Positions 1 through 8,738 of a stretch of DNA of 43,426 nucleotides are shown here, one piece after another (position 1 is the first letter of the stretch; every line of letters begins with the position of its first letter). Position numbers and translations under genes: made by a program. The notes below the pieces were generated by a model. That model worked only from the letters and a program-made list of their open reading frames with translations. It did no database searches and was not told the origin of the DNA. Location of the stretch: assembly GCA_021604765.1 (NCBI GenBank), contig BQJP01000023.1, positions 1-43,426 on the forward strand, read 5' to 3'. This DNA comes from Thermodesulfobacteriota bacterium. GTDB taxonomy: Bacteria > Desulfobacterota_D > UBA1144 > Nemesobacterales > UBA2774.

Positions 1-364
1 CTGTGCTTATATGGCCAGCGCTGTAATCTTCCATAATAGTGGCTCCATCTTGATCAGCCAAAGTCACCAAGTTACATCTCAAGGTAACATCAGTTGCTCC
101 TAGCTCGACCCCCATACTTGCTCCTTCAAGGGGTGATCTGCCAGTGTAATAGACCATTGGGTCGTATCCAAGAACTGTTAGATTTCCAACGTCACTTCCA
201 GGCGGAAGAGGGTCAGGAATGGTTTTAACCATTCCAAACTTCATTGCGCATTTAGCAATTTTGTCCAAATTAGGAGTGTTAGCGACTTCTAGAGGGGTCT
301 TACCACCAAGCTCTGGAAGCAAATGGTCAGGCATTCCATCGCCTTGCAAGATTACATATTTCAT
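1..364 (-). CDS. apgM: 2,3-bisphosphoglycerate-independent phosphoglycerate mutase, archaeal type (N-terminal part)
   Basis: Reading the minus strand from the ATG at 362-364 gives an open frame that runs off the left edge; about 121 codons are present. The protein opens MKYVILQGDGMPDHLLPELG and contains NTPNLDKIAK, GSDVGNLTVLGYDP and YYTGRSPLEGASMG. These are typical of the ApgM branch of the alkaline-phosphatase superfamily, which interconverts 3- and 2-phosphoglycerate in glycolysis and gluconeogenesis. The early Asp of GDGMPD is a predicted metal ligand. The nucleophile Ser is probably in GSDVGN. The gene lies 33 bases downstream of lipA on the same strand and may be co-transcribed. The C-terminal part is outside the window. 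Confidence 0.9.
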   Translation of the reverse strand, partial: MKYVILQGDGMPDHLLPELGGKTPLEVANTPNLDKIAKCAMKFGMVKTIPDPLPPGSDVGNLTVLGYDPMVYYTGRSPLEGASMGVELGATDVTLRCNLVTLADQDGATIMEDYSAGHIST

Positions 365-397
365 AGTCAAAAGATGTTAAATGCTTTTAGGAATTTA

Positions 398-1378
398 TCA
401 AGGAGTTTTTTGTTCCAACAGTGGTAATTCAGAAAAACTTTGCGCTTCATTATTGTTCGTGTCGTTTGAAAGCTTAAGAACCTGTTTCTCGGCATGATAA
501 GAGCTTCTGACAAGCGGACCCGCTTCTATGTGTGGGATTCCAATTACATTTTCACCGAAGGCTTTTAATGAATCAAATTCTAGTGGATGATAAAACTTTG
601 AAACCGGCAAATGATCAATCGTAGGTTGCAAGTACTGCCCTATTGTTACAATATCACATCCTACTTCTTTTAAATCTCTCAATGTTTGTAAAACCTCGTC
701 CATTTCCTCACTTAAACCAACCATAATGCCAGACTTGGTAAGCATGGATTCATTACCTCTTTGTTTGCTCTCAGAGAGAACTTTCAAAGACCAAGCATAG
801 TTTGCCTGAGGTCGGACGGATCTTTTTCTTCCGCTAGTTGTGGTTTGCTGCAAACGGTAGAGCCTTGGTACAGTCTCGATATTATGGTTAAGTACATCAG
901 GTCCAGCTTCTAGTATCTGATTAAGCGCTTGTGAATCGCCCTTGAAGTCTGGTATTAACACTTCAATTTTTACTTCCTGATTACTTCCTCTAACTTCTTT
1001 TATAGTTTCAGCGAATATACATGCGCTGTCGAAGTTTTTATCATCTCTATTAACAGAAGTGATTACAACATGTGTTATGTTTGCGTTATTTTCAATAAGA
1101 CTATTTACTGCCTGAGCAACTCTCTTTGGCTCTTTCCAATCAAGCTCGCCGCCATTTCCGGTCTTCACATGGCAGAATCCACAACTCCTAGTGCATGTAT
1201 CACCAAGGATCATAAATGTTAGAGTTCCAGCACTCCAACACTCTCCTATGTTAGGACAACGGGCTTCCTGGCAAACTGTGTGGAGATTGAGCTCTTTGGT
1301 CAGGTTTTTAAGGTGTGTGTAATTCTTACCCGAAGGAAGCTTAGCCTTGATCCAGCTTGGTTTTCCTTTGCTACGCAT
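398..1378 (-). CDS. lipA: lipoyl synthase
   Basis: A radical-SAM enzyme that inserts two sulfurs into protein-bound octanoyl groups to make lipoyl cofactor. Both iron-sulfur motifs are visible: the auxiliary cluster cysteines C36, C41 and C47 (CQEARCPNIGEC) and the radical-SAM cysteines C62, C66 and C69 (CTRSCGFC). The conserved C-terminal RSSYHA lies at residues 291-296. At 326 residues it is slightly longer than most LipA. Part of the excess is an insertion of about 11 residues (LQQTTTSGRKRS, roughly 176-187) between the conserved PRLYR and VRPQANY segments; another part is a Glu/Ser-rich tail after residue 300. No lipB is nearby. A 12-base palindrome (1398-1409) lies just upstream of the start. 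The family assignment is firm; the effect of the insertion is unknown. Confidence 0.97.
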   Translation of the reverse strand: MRSKGKPSWIKAKLPSGKNYTHLKNLTKELNLHTVCQEARCPNIGECWSAGTLTFMILGDTCTRSCGFCHVKTGNGGELDWKEPKRVAQAVNSLIENNANITHVVITSVNRDDKNFDSACIFAETIKEVRGSNQEVKIEVLIPDFKGDSQALNQILEAGPDVLNHNIETVPRLYRLQQTTTSGRKRSVRPQANYAWSLKVLSESKQRGNESMLTKSGIMVGLSEEMDEVLQTLRDLKEVGCDIVTIGQYLQPTIDHLPVSKFYHPLEFDSLKAFGENVIGIPHIEAGPLVRSSYHAEKQVLKLSNDTNNNEAQSFSELPLLEQKTP

Positions 1379-1444
1379 GTTTATAGTATAAACACCAACT
1401 CAGCTGAGTAAATATAGTTATTATTCCTTTTTTCTCACCTAGGT

Positions 1445-1846
1445 TTATGAGGAGGGTGGAGAAAAAGGATTAGATGAAGATTCGGAATCCGAACTTTCTT
1501 CATCTTCTGCTGGTGTTGATGTTATTGGAGCAGAAGCGGAGGGCTGAGTTTTTTGTGATAACTCAGCTACGTGTGCTTCTAGTTCTCTTATCCTTCTACT
1601 TTTTTGTCTCGAGTCGGAGCCAGAAGATATAATCTGTAGAGCGCCGAAAATAAGCGCTACAACTACACCTAATACAAAAGCCGACAGGATGAGCACGATG
1701 TTCTTAGTAATATATGGCCCGATCATATACTGATTCAGGTCCATTTGCAGTTGGAATTGGTGTGTGAATACTTCAAGGTTCTGTGTGTAGATAATTGCGA
1801 AGAATACGATAATTAGAACTATTATTATTAATCTTATGAATCTCAT
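1445..1846 (-). CDS. LapA-like (DUF1049) inner-membrane protein
   Basis: A 133-residue protein with two predicted membrane segments, near residues 4-22 and 48-75. They are separated by a loop containing TQNLEVFTHQFQLQMD, the usual LapA/DUF1049 layout. After the second helix comes a basic, coiled-coil-like stretch (SRRIRELEAHVAELSQK) and then a Ser/Pro/Glu-rich low-complexity tail. In gammaproteobacteria LapA (YciS) works with LapB in controlling lipopolysaccharide synthesis. No LapB is in this window, so that role is inferred from family only. The gene starts 10 bases after the HIT gene and closes the aroA-cmk-rpsA-sppA-HIT run. Confidence 0.8.
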   Translation of the reverse strand: MRFIRLIIIVLIIVFFAIIYTQNLEVFTHQFQLQMDLNQYMIGPYITKNIVLILSAFVLGVVVALIFGALQIISSGSDSRQKSRRIRELEAHVAELSQKTQPSASAPITSTPAEDEESSDSESSSNPFSPPSS

Positions 1847-1856
1847 TGCTCACCTC

Positions 1857-2342
1857 TCAATTATTTTTTATTTGCTCACTTAGCGTCTTATATGTATCTT
1901 CAAGATACTCAGGCATTACCTTTACATCTCCGATTAATGGCATGAAATTAGTGTCCCCATTCCACCTGGGTACTATGTGGAAGTGCAAATGATCATCAAT
2001 GCCGGCACCTCCGGCAGTACCTAAGTTCATACCTACATTAAAACCGTCTGGATTCATTATATCTAATATTTCAATACATTTCGTTGTTAAATTCATAAGT
2101 TCAAGTCTTTCGTCATCATTTAGCTCTGACATATTGTTTGTATGTCTGTATGGAACAGCCATAAGGTGTCCGTTTGAATATGGATAACGGTTCATAATTA
2201 TGAAACTACTCTCGCCTTTAAATAGAATGAGGTTTTCTTTATCATTTCCTTCTTTTGGTTTATCACAAAAAATACATCCATTATCTTTTTCCCCGGTTAT
2301 GTATTCAATTCTCCAGGGAGCCCAAAGCGTTTTCATATTCAA
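1857..2342 (-). CDS. HIT-family nucleotide hydrolase/phosphorylase
   Basis: A histidine-triad protein of about 160 residues. The motif HLHFHIVPRW carries H118, H120 and H122, and an N-terminal CIFC pair (C23, C26) is a likely zinc site, as in bacterial HIT proteins related to Ap4A phosphorylase. The middle contains NRYPYSNGHLMAVPYRH, also typical. Members act on nucleoside polyphosphates or adenylated nucleotides; the substrate cannot be told here. Two starts are possible: a TTG at 2340-2342 overlapping the sppA stop codon, or an ATG two codons later at 2334-2336. Residue numbers use the TTG. The overlap with sppA suggests translational coupling. Confidence 0.9.
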   Translation of the reverse strand: MNMKTLWAPWRIEYITGEKDNGCIFCDKPKEGNDKENLILFKGESSFIIMNRYPYSNGHLMAVPYRHTNNMSELNDDERLELMNLTTKCIEILDIMNPDGFNVGMNLGTAGGAGIDDHLHFHIVPRWNGDTNFMPLIGDVKVMPEYLEDTYKTLSEQIKNN

Positions 2343-3220
2343 TTAATTATATCGACTAGATAGAAAAGTCCAAAACGAGATTTTATAGGGACACTAGTTA
2401 ATATGTTGGTATCAATTTTTGAGTTGAGAAGATCAAACAGCTTAGATCTCTTTTTTGGGAAATTTACTACTTCTGGTTTCCCCTCGATTCCCCCCAATTC
2501 TCCAGCCGTGATTACTGCATCGTTGATTGTCCCTAGCTCATCTATTAATTTAAGGTTTAGAGCTTGCTCTCCGGTATATATCTTCCCATCTGCTACCCTA
2601 TCTATCTGTTTAGGATCAAGGTCTCGAGAACTAGCTACTGCCGCTTTGAATTGATCATAAACATTATCTATTAATTGTTGTATATACTGTTTGTCTTCAT
2701 TATTCATTTCTCTAAAAGCGGACCCAACGTCTTTGTATTTACCGCTCTTAATGACTTCAACATCTATCTTTGCCCAGTCCAACAGTTTTTCGTAGCTGGC
2801 AAACTGAGCGATCACGCCAATACTTCCTGTAATAGCGCCAGGGTTGGCGTAGATCTTCTCGGCGGCGCATGCTATATAGTAGCCACCTGAGGCTCCAACG
2901 CCTCCTATGCTTGCAACTATTGGGAGTTCGTTACCTAGTTGTTTAAGCTCACTGAATATTTCCTGAGATGGGCCCACAGCACCGCCTGGAGAATCTATTC
3001 TTACCACAAGCGCTTTAATATCATCGTCTTCGGTTATTGATTCAATGCTTTCAAGGTATATCTGGGAATCAAGAATAACATCCTCGACTCTAAGGACTGC
3101 AACTTTGTCTCCTGAGGAAAAGCTGCTTTCACCGGACAACAAAAGCCCGCTTCCGATTCCGGCTAGAAATATAAAAATAAATAGAAAGATTAATACTATG
3201 GCAAGAAAGAATCCCCTCAC
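2339..3220 (-). CDS. sppA: signal peptide peptidase SppA
   Basis: A 293-residue membrane-anchored serine protease of the S49 family that degrades signal peptides left after secretion. An N-terminal membrane anchor spans about residues 3-28. The Ser-Lys dyad is visible: S111 in GVGASGGYY and a lysine in KSGKYKDVGS (K161 or K163). The conserved IDSPGGAVGPSQEIF segment precedes it. The length fits the short single-domain form found in many bacteria rather than the 67-kDa enterobacterial form. The start codon is GTG (3218-3220), 2 bases after the rpsA stop. Both this spacing and the overlap with the HIT gene argue for one operon. Confidence 0.95.
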   Translation of the reverse strand: MRGFFLAIVLIFLFIFIFLAGIGSGLLLSGESSFSSGDKVAVLRVEDVILDSQIYLESIESITEDDDIKALVVRIDSPGGAVGPSQEIFSELKQLGNELPIVASIGGVGASGGYYIACAAEKIYANPGAITGSIGVIAQFASYEKLLDWAKIDVEVIKSGKYKDVGSAFREMNNEDKQYIQQLIDNVYDQFKAAVASSRDLDPKQIDRVADGKIYTGEQALNLKLIDELGTINDAVITAGELGGIEGKPEVVNFPKKRSKLFDLLNSKIDTNILTSVPIKSRFGLFYLVDIIN

Positions 3221-3222
3221 GT

Positions 3223-4908
3223 TTAGGCTACCTCGTCATCATTAATTGTTTTTAGTTGTTTACCAAGAAGATCTCCAAGTGTAGCATTAGGTTCTGCCTG
3301 AGAAGAATTAAAGTCAGATACCCTTTCTTTCTCAACTTTCTGAGTATGTCTTTTAACGCTTAAATTCACTTGTCTGTTTCTTCTATCAAAGCCAACTACC
3401 TGGGCAGTAATTTCATCTCCTGGGCTGAGTTTCTTTAGTGCGTCAGAGTCATCTTTATCCTGACCAAGCTCATTTGCTCTAATATATCCTTCTATATTGT
3501 CATCAAGTTCTATAACAACCCCTCTGTCTTTAACCTCTTTAACTTTCCCAGTCACAGCAGATTTGCCCTGTTTGTATTTTTGTTGTGCATCTTCCCAAGG
3601 ATCACCGCTGAGTTGTTTTACACCGAGCCCGACTCTTTCATTCTTTTCATCCACGTTTAAGACTACAACATCTATTTCATCGCCTTTTTTATAAGATTCT
3701 TCAGGATTAACTCTTCCTGTCCAGGAGATATTGTCCGGTCTTACGAGTCCGACAATGTTCTCTGCAACTTCTACAAAGATACCTCTATCTGTAACATTTC
3801 TTATCGTTCCTTTTAATACCGATTTAGGAGGATTTTCATTTTTAAAGAGCTGCCAAGGACTAGGTTCGATTTGTTTTAAGCTTAATGAAATTCGTCTATT
3901 TTCCTGACTAACCTCGAGAACCATCGCTTCAACGATGCTCCCCGCCTCAATTATCTCTTTTGGATGTCTGAATCTTTTGGTCCAGGTTATCTCTGAGACG
4001 TGAACGAGCCCTTCAATGCCAGGCTCAAGCTGCACAAAAACACCAAAATCCATTAATGATGCTGCTTTCCCTTTAACCACACTTCCCGGTTGATATTTTT
4101 GGCTTACTGAATCCCAAGGGTCTGGAGTTACTGCTTTAAGACTCAGAGTTACTTTCTCCTCACCCTGAATGGTCAAAATTTTTGTATTTATTTCTTGGTC
4201 GGCCGATATGACATCACTGGGGTGGTTAATCCTGCCCCAGGAGAGCTCGCTTATTGGAATAAATCCTTCCAATCCTCCCAAGTCTACAAAAACTCCCTGG
4301 TTAATTATATTTACAACCTTTCCTTGAATTTCCATTCCCTCTTCAAGTTTTGAAAGTGTCTCCTTTTTCAAAGTCTCTCTTTGCTCTTCTAAGAATGCTC
4401 TTCTCGAGACTACTATATCTCTATTTGTAAACTTAATAATTCTTACTTCAAGTTTATTGCCTACAGCACTATCAGGATTTGATTGTGGTCTGATATCTAG
4501 CTGAGAAGCGGGTAGAAAAGCCCTTATTTCGGATTTCTCCCCAATGTCGGCTATAAAACCACCTTTTACTTTTTGAAGGATTATCGCTTCAATTAGCTCA
4601 CCACTATCATATTTTTCTTGTATTACTTTATTTTCTATAAGCAAGCCGGCTTTTCTTCGTGATAGCCTGGGCAGCCCATGGTCGTATCTTTCCAACATTA
4701 CTTCGACTTCATCGCCAACTTTTACTGCAAGCTCCCCACTTTTTCCTAAGAATTCCTCTGTCGGAGCAACACCTTCAGATTTTGAGCCGAAATCGATAAA
4801 TACATCATCCTTATCAACTCTGACCACTAAACCTGTAAATAATTTGCCCACTTCGGGCGCATTCATACTTTCATCAACTAGATCTGCAAAATTTTTCTCT
4901 TCTACCAT
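3223..4908 (-). CDS. rpsA: 30S ribosomal protein S1
   Basis: At 561 residues this matches the standard six-domain S1. Six S1/OB repeats can be followed, beginning near residues 22, 105, 192, 277, 362 and 449, each with the usual G-x-V-x(n)-G-V/A-F-V/I-x-L/I/F pattern (for example GSVVKGKAASLMDFGVFVQL). The fourth and fifth repeats carry the VSEITW and DNISW blocks typical of the mRNA-binding domains. S1 unwinds and docks mRNA on the small subunit. A full S1 matters here because several genes in the window have non-AUG starts or weak Shine-Dalgarno sequences. The gene sits in the common cmk-rpsA-sppA order. Confidence 0.97.
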   Translation of the reverse strand: MVEEKNFADLVDESMNAPEVGKLFTGLVVRVDKDDVFIDFGSKSEGVAPTEEFLGKSGELAVKVGDEVEVMLERYDHGLPRLSRRKAGLLIENKVIQEKYDSGELIEAIILQKVKGGFIADIGEKSEIRAFLPASQLDIRPQSNPDSAVGNKLEVRIIKFTNRDIVVSRRAFLEEQRETLKKETLSKLEEGMEIQGKVVNIINQGVFVDLGGLEGFIPISELSWGRINHPSDVISADQEINTKILTIQGEEKVTLSLKAVTPDPWDSVSQKYQPGSVVKGKAASLMDFGVFVQLEPGIEGLVHVSEITWTKRFRHPKEIIEAGSIVEAMVLEVSQENRRISLSLKQIEPSPWQLFKNENPPKSVLKGTIRNVTDRGIFVEVAENIVGLVRPDNISWTGRVNPEESYKKGDEIDVVVLNVDEKNERVGLGVKQLSGDPWEDAQQKYKQGKSAVTGKVKEVKDRGVVIELDDNIEGYIRANELGQDKDDSDALKKLSPGDEITAQVVGFDRRNRQVNLSVKRHTQKVEKERVSDFNSSQAEPNATLGDLLGKQLKTINDDEVA

Positions 4909-4994
4909 AGTCCTGCCTTCTGTTATTTAGATGTGATCAAATTTACCGTTCGAGATTCATTGTTAGAATTACAATTAGCTAGAGTAGATTTCGT

Positions 4995-5663
4995 TTACTC
5001 ACCTTTAACTTCTCTAATAATTCTGTTTATAACTTCGTCGGTATTAAGATTTGTAGTATCTATTATTACTGCATTCGGGGCTGGATGCAAGGGAGATTCT
5101 AGGCGCTCTTTGTCCTGTTTATCCCTTAATTCTATCTCTTTTATCATATTTTCTAAGTCTCTATCTATATTATTTTCCATTAATTGTTTTTTTCTTCTGA
5201 TTGCTCTTTCCTCGAGAGTAGCTTCTAAATAAAACTTAATATCGGCATCCGGAAATACATAAGTTCCCATATCCCTTCCCTCAACCACAATATTGCCGTT
5301 TAAGCCTATTTCCCTCTGTAGTTCAACAAGTTTTTTTCTAACCGAGCCCTTAGTTGCTACATCGGATGAAATACGAGAGATTTCAGGTGATCTGATTTCA
5401 TCAGTAATGTCTTCATCATTCAGTATGATTTTAAGAACATTGTTTTTATTATTCAAAATTCTAATGTTAGTAGTTTTTAACAAACTCAATAGCTCATTTT
5501 CATTATTTATGTTAATTGGCTTTCTTTTTACTTGAAGCGCGACTGCTCTATACATAGCTCCGGTATCCAAGTACATAAGACCTAGAATGTTTGCTACAGA
5601 TTTTGCAACAGTACTTTTTCCAACCCCTGAGGGGCCGTCGATTGTTATGATTCCATTATTCAT
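4995..5663 (-). CDS. cmk: cytidylate kinase
   Basis: A 222-residue P-loop kinase that phosphorylates CMP and dCMP to the diphosphates. The P-loop is GPSGVGKST at residues 10-18, followed by the YLDTGAMYRAVAL nucleotide-binding segment typical of CMP kinase. Later, VVEGRDMGTYVFPDADIKFYL and a lid-type region rich in Arg/Lys (EERAIRRKKQ) are present. Length is normal. It lies between aroA (41 bases upstream) and rpsA (86 bases downstream), an order conserved in many proteobacteria and related phyla. Confidence 0.96.
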   Translation of the reverse strand: MNNGIITIDGPSGVGKSTVAKSVANILGLMYLDTGAMYRAVALQVKRKPININNENELLSLLKTTNIRILNNKNNVLKIILNDEDITDEIRSPEISRISSDVATKGSVRKKLVELQREIGLNGNIVVEGRDMGTYVFPDADIKFYLEATLEERAIRRKKQLMENNIDRDLENMIKEIELRDKQDKERLESPLHPAPNAVIIDTTNLNTDEVINRIIREVKGE

Positions 5664-5704
5664 AAGTTTTTAATCATCTGATTTTTAATACTAGGATAAT
5701 TCAT

Positions 5705-6994
5705 TTATTGGCGGAGTTCATCTATAACTTCAAAAAAGCCCGGATAAGATACAGAAACACAGTCTGCGTCAATTATCTCGATTTCTCCTTTTGCTCTAAG
5801 GGCAGCTATTGCAATAGACATGGCTATTCTATGGTCACCCCAGCTAGAACATACGGCCCCGTTTAGAGAATTGGTTCCAATAATCGACATGCCGTCTTCA
5901 AACTCTTCAATTTGTACTCCCAATTTTCTAAGCTCTGTAGACATAGCGTGAATTCGGTCTGTTTCTTTTACTCTGAGCTCTTTGGCGTCTTTTATTAATG
6001 TCTTTCCTTCTGCAAAGGATGCCGCCACTGCTACAACAGGTAGTTCATCAATGGTTTTGGGTATAAGGTCTCCACAGATTTCTGTAGAATGAAGGTTGCT
6101 TGAGCGTACAACTATATCCCCTATAGGTTCTCCATTTACATCTCTTTGATTAATAATCTCAAGGTCTCCACCCATATTTTTTAAAATATCAATTATTCCT
6201 GCTCTCAACGGGTTAATTCCCACATTTTTAATTAGAATCTCAGAACCAGGAATAATTAGTGCGCCAACAATGAAAAATGCAGCTGAAGATATATCAGACG
6301 GTACAACAATTTCTCCGGGATTAATTTGGGAGATGGTATTAATTTTAATGCTATTTCTGTTTTTCGTGATTGGGACTCCAAGATAAGTAAGCATTCTCTC
6401 TGTATGGTCTCTTGAAGCTGAAGGTTCAATTACTTCTGTTTCCCCTTCGGCATACATTCCTGCAAGGAGTATTGCAGATTTCACCTGAGCGCTAGCAACC
6501 GGCAGTTTATAACTGATTGCTTTGAGGTTGTTTCCAGTAATGGTTAGAGGGAGCTTGTTGCTGTCTTCATTCCCAGTAATCTTAGCGCCCATTTGAGTAA
6601 GGGGATCAACGACCCTTCTCATTGGTCTGGCTTGGAGGTATTTGTCCCCTGTCAGGGTTGTTGTAAATTGTTGTGGGCTTAGGAGTCCAATTAAAAGTCT
6701 AGTAGTAGTCCCCGAGTTGCCACAGTCAATAATTTTCTCTGGTTTCTTTAAGCCATTGATACCGTTTCCTTTTACTATTGCCTGAGTTCCCTTAATTTCA
6801 ATTTTAGCTCCAAGAGCTCGCATAGCGTTTGCAGTAGAAAGGGCATCGTCAGATATCAAGAAGTCTCTAACTAAAGATGTCCCTTTAGCTAGCGAACAAA
6901 GCATGAGAGATCTGTGAGATATTGATTTATCACCCGGAGGAGTTATTTCTCCTTTCAGAGGTGATGAATTCCCTTTTATTATTCTATTAGACAT
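5705..6994 (-). CDS. aroA: 3-phosphoshikimate 1-carboxyvinyltransferase (EPSP synthase)
   Basis: A 429-residue enzyme of the shikimate pathway that joins phosphoenolpyruvate to shikimate 3-phosphate. PGDKSISHRSLML lies near the N terminus, CGNSGTTTRLL near residue 90, and KELRVKETDRIHAM near residue 340. The segments ASAQVKSAILLAGM and SRDHTERML match the Bacillus subtilis-like group rather than the E. coli-like class I enzyme. The glycine at the position usually linked to glyphosate tolerance (GNSGT) is kept, so tolerance cannot be predicted. It is the first gene of the minus-strand run and is divergent from the secreted protein at 7084. The 89-base gap must hold both promoters. Confidence 0.96.
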   Translation of the reverse strand: MSNRIIKGNSSPLKGEITPPGDKSISHRSLMLCSLAKGTSLVRDFLISDDALSTANAMRALGAKIEIKGTQAIVKGNGINGLKKPEKIIDCGNSGTTTRLLIGLLSPQQFTTTLTGDKYLQARPMRRVVDPLTQMGAKITGNEDSNKLPLTITGNNLKAISYKLPVASAQVKSAILLAGMYAEGETEVIEPSASRDHTERMLTYLGVPITKNRNSIKINTISQINPGEIVVPSDISSAAFFIVGALIIPGSEILIKNVGINPLRAGIIDILKNMGGDLEIINQRDVNGEPIGDIVVRSSNLHSTEICGDLIPKTIDELPVVAVAASFAEGKTLIKDAKELRVKETDRIHAMSTELRKLGVQIEEFEDGMSIIGTNSLNGAVCSSWGDHRIAMSIAIAALRAKGEIEIIDADCVSVSYPGFFEVIDELRQ

Positions 6995-7026
6995 AGCTTA
7001 GATCTTTATAATATATTCTGTGAGTA

Positions 7027-7055
7027 TTGTGCCTGATTATTACTATACTTAAAAT
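7027..7055 (+). promoter_or_regulatory. possible sigma-70-type promoter for the secreted protein at 7084
   Basis: TTGTGC at 7027-7032 and TAAAAT at 7050-7055 are separated by 17 bases, about 30 bases upstream of the ATG. The match is moderate and the whole gap is AT-rich, so chance is possible. Confidence 0.3.
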
Positions 7056-7083
7056 TATGTAAGTTATACTCAAATAGGACACT

Positions 7084-8055
7084 ATGATGATTATGCAATA
7101 TAAAATTAGACTATCCTCTTTATTTCTAGCTATAACTGCTATTACATTCATGCTTTATGGAGGAAATAGCAGTGCTGAGCTATGTAGTAAATGGAGCGAA
7201 GGGAAAAAGGCAGGTGTTTTGGATCATAATCTAATCAATGAAGCAAGTGGTGTTGAAGCTTCAAGGAAGTTCCCCGGCAGACTTTATCATATTAACGACT
7301 CCGGCGGCGGGCATTTTTTCTATATCTCTGATGTTAAAGGTGACCAAACCAAAAAAATAAGAATAGACGGGAAAGCCATAAAAAAATCAGATTTCGAAGC
7401 TGTAAGTGTTGGAAAATGTTTTGATAAGTCTTGTTTGTTTATCGGTGACATCGGTGACAATACAATTACAAAGGACTCTGTAGAAATTATTGTTATTGAA
7501 GAATTAGAAGACTACGAAACCTCTATAGAACCACTTTATAGAATCAAGTTTCAATACCCTGATCAACCCCATAACGCAGAAGGAATGGCCCTTCATCCGA
7601 ACGGTGACATATATATTATTACTAAAGAAGAAAATCTGAGAGATCTTGAGGCTTATCCTGCAAAGGTCTTTAAATTGCCCGCTGAAAAGTGGCAACAAAA
7701 AGGAAACACCAATCATAAGTTAATATATGTTGGTGATATAGATTTACGAATAATTAATCCCTCAGGAACTGCATATGGCCAGGTTGTTTCATCTCTAGAT
7801 ATATCTCCTGACGGAAAGAAATTTATGATTTTAACATACGAGAATGCAATAGAATTCAATATAGATCTTTCAAACCAAAAGATAAAACCAACTGCCCAAT
7901 TGCAAAAAGGAATAGACTATAATTTAATTGATATTAAGTCATTGCCTCAACAAGAAAGCATTGCGTATTTACAGGATGGCAAGGCTTTTTTATATAATAC
8001 GGAATATCACTGGTTTGAAGCCCCAATAATGAGAGTTGACTGTCTGGATCATTAA
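7084..8055 (+). CDS. secreted protein of unknown function, probable beta-propeller fold
   Basis: A 323-residue protein with an N-terminal signal peptide: basic start, hydrophobic segment at about residues 11-27, likely cleavage near SSA-E. It has repeated strand-loop units such as GRLYHINDSGGGHFFYISD, NAEGMALHPNGDIYIITKEE and SSLDISPDGKKFMILTYEN, which resemble propeller blades of the NHL/SMP-30/YncE kind. Four early cysteines (in ELCSKW, VGKCFDKSCLF) and one near the C terminus (VDCLDH) could form disulfides after export. I do not recognise a named family. Possible starts are the first or second ATG (7084 or 7087) or the ATG at 7093; the signal peptide works with any. It converges on the LysE-type gene with 7 bases between them. 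Confidence 0.75.
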   Translation: MMIMQYKIRLSSLFLAITAITFMLYGGNSSAELCSKWSEGKKAGVLDHNLINEASGVEASRKFPGRLYHINDSGGGHFFYISDVKGDQTKKIRIDGKAIKKSDFEAVSVGKCFDKSCLFIGDIGDNTITKDSVEIIVIEELEDYETSIEPLYRIKFQYPDQPHNAEGMALHPNGDIYIITKEENLRDLEAYPAKVFKLPAEKWQQKGNTNHKLIYVGDIDLRIINPSGTAYGQVVSSLDISPDGKKFMILTYENAIEFNIDLSNQKIKPTAQLQKGIDYNLIDIKSLPQQESIAYLQDGKAFLYNTEYHWFEAPIMRVDCLDH

Positions 8056-8062
8056 TATTTAG

Positions 8063-8686
8063 TTAGGATCTCCTCGCCAAAGCTAGTCCAGCTCCCGCTA
8101 TGATGAACAATGTACCACTTACACGATTATGTAGCTTGCCAAATTTTAGTAACAAAGGACGCATTTTCCCCGCAAGTATAGCCCAAGTGCTATCAACAAT
8201 CGAGATGATGGTAATAAGTGTCACTGAAAGGACAATCATTTGAAGCGCTATATTGCCTTTCGGAGAAACAAACTGAGGGAGATATGCGCCAAAAAAGAGT
8301 AGTGTTTTTGGATTAGTTGCTGAAATCCAGAAACCACTCCAGTAGAGTTCCTTGTGGGCTTTTGCTTTTTTCTCTGCCTCGATCATAAGGTTATCATTAG
8401 CTGTAAAAAACCAATGCATAATGCCCCGGTAGAGAAGATACAGAACCCCAAACCACCTTAACAACTCAAATGCTGAAGCCATAACTGTTAACAGAGTAGC
8501 CGCGCCAATAATAGTAATACTTAGTTGGGGCAACATGGCCGAACTTGTTCCAGCGACACTCACAAGTCCCGACCGTGTGCCGTGTGCGACACTGTTGGCA
8601 ACAATTAATGCTACATTAGGGCCAGGTATAAGCCCTAACACAATACAGGTTCCAACAAATAATAAGTATATATCCAGGTCTATCAT
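8063..8686 (-). CDS. LysE/RhtB-family amino acid exporter
   Basis: A 207-residue inner-membrane protein with about six hydrophobic segments. The family signature LIPGPNVALIVANSVAHGTR lies at about residues 19-38, and SATNPKTLLFFGAYLPQF at about residues 122-139. The family exports amino acids such as lysine, arginine, homoserine or threonine; the substrate is not predictable here. Length is typical (about 205). It lies 52 bases from the AEC transporter gene on the same strand, so the two may be co-transcribed. Confidence 0.9.
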   Translation of the reverse strand: MIDLDIYLLFVGTCIVLGLIPGPNVALIVANSVAHGTRSGLVSVAGTSSAMLPQLSITIIGAATLLTVMASAFELLRWFGVLYLLYRGIMHWFFTANDNLMIEAEKKAKAHKELYWSGFWISATNPKTLLFFGAYLPQFVSPKGNIALQMIVLSVTLITIISIVDSTWAILAGKMRPLLLKFGKLHNRVSGTLFIIAGAGLALARRS

Positions 8687-8738
8687 ATGAAGTCTATTAT
8701 CTTAATTCGAAAATATTCTCTTAGAAAGCAATGTGACC

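Noticed and set aside
1398-1409. ACTCAGCTGAGT palindrome upstream of lipA as an operator
   Set aside because: A 12-base palindrome can arise by chance; there is no second copy and no known regulator to link it to.
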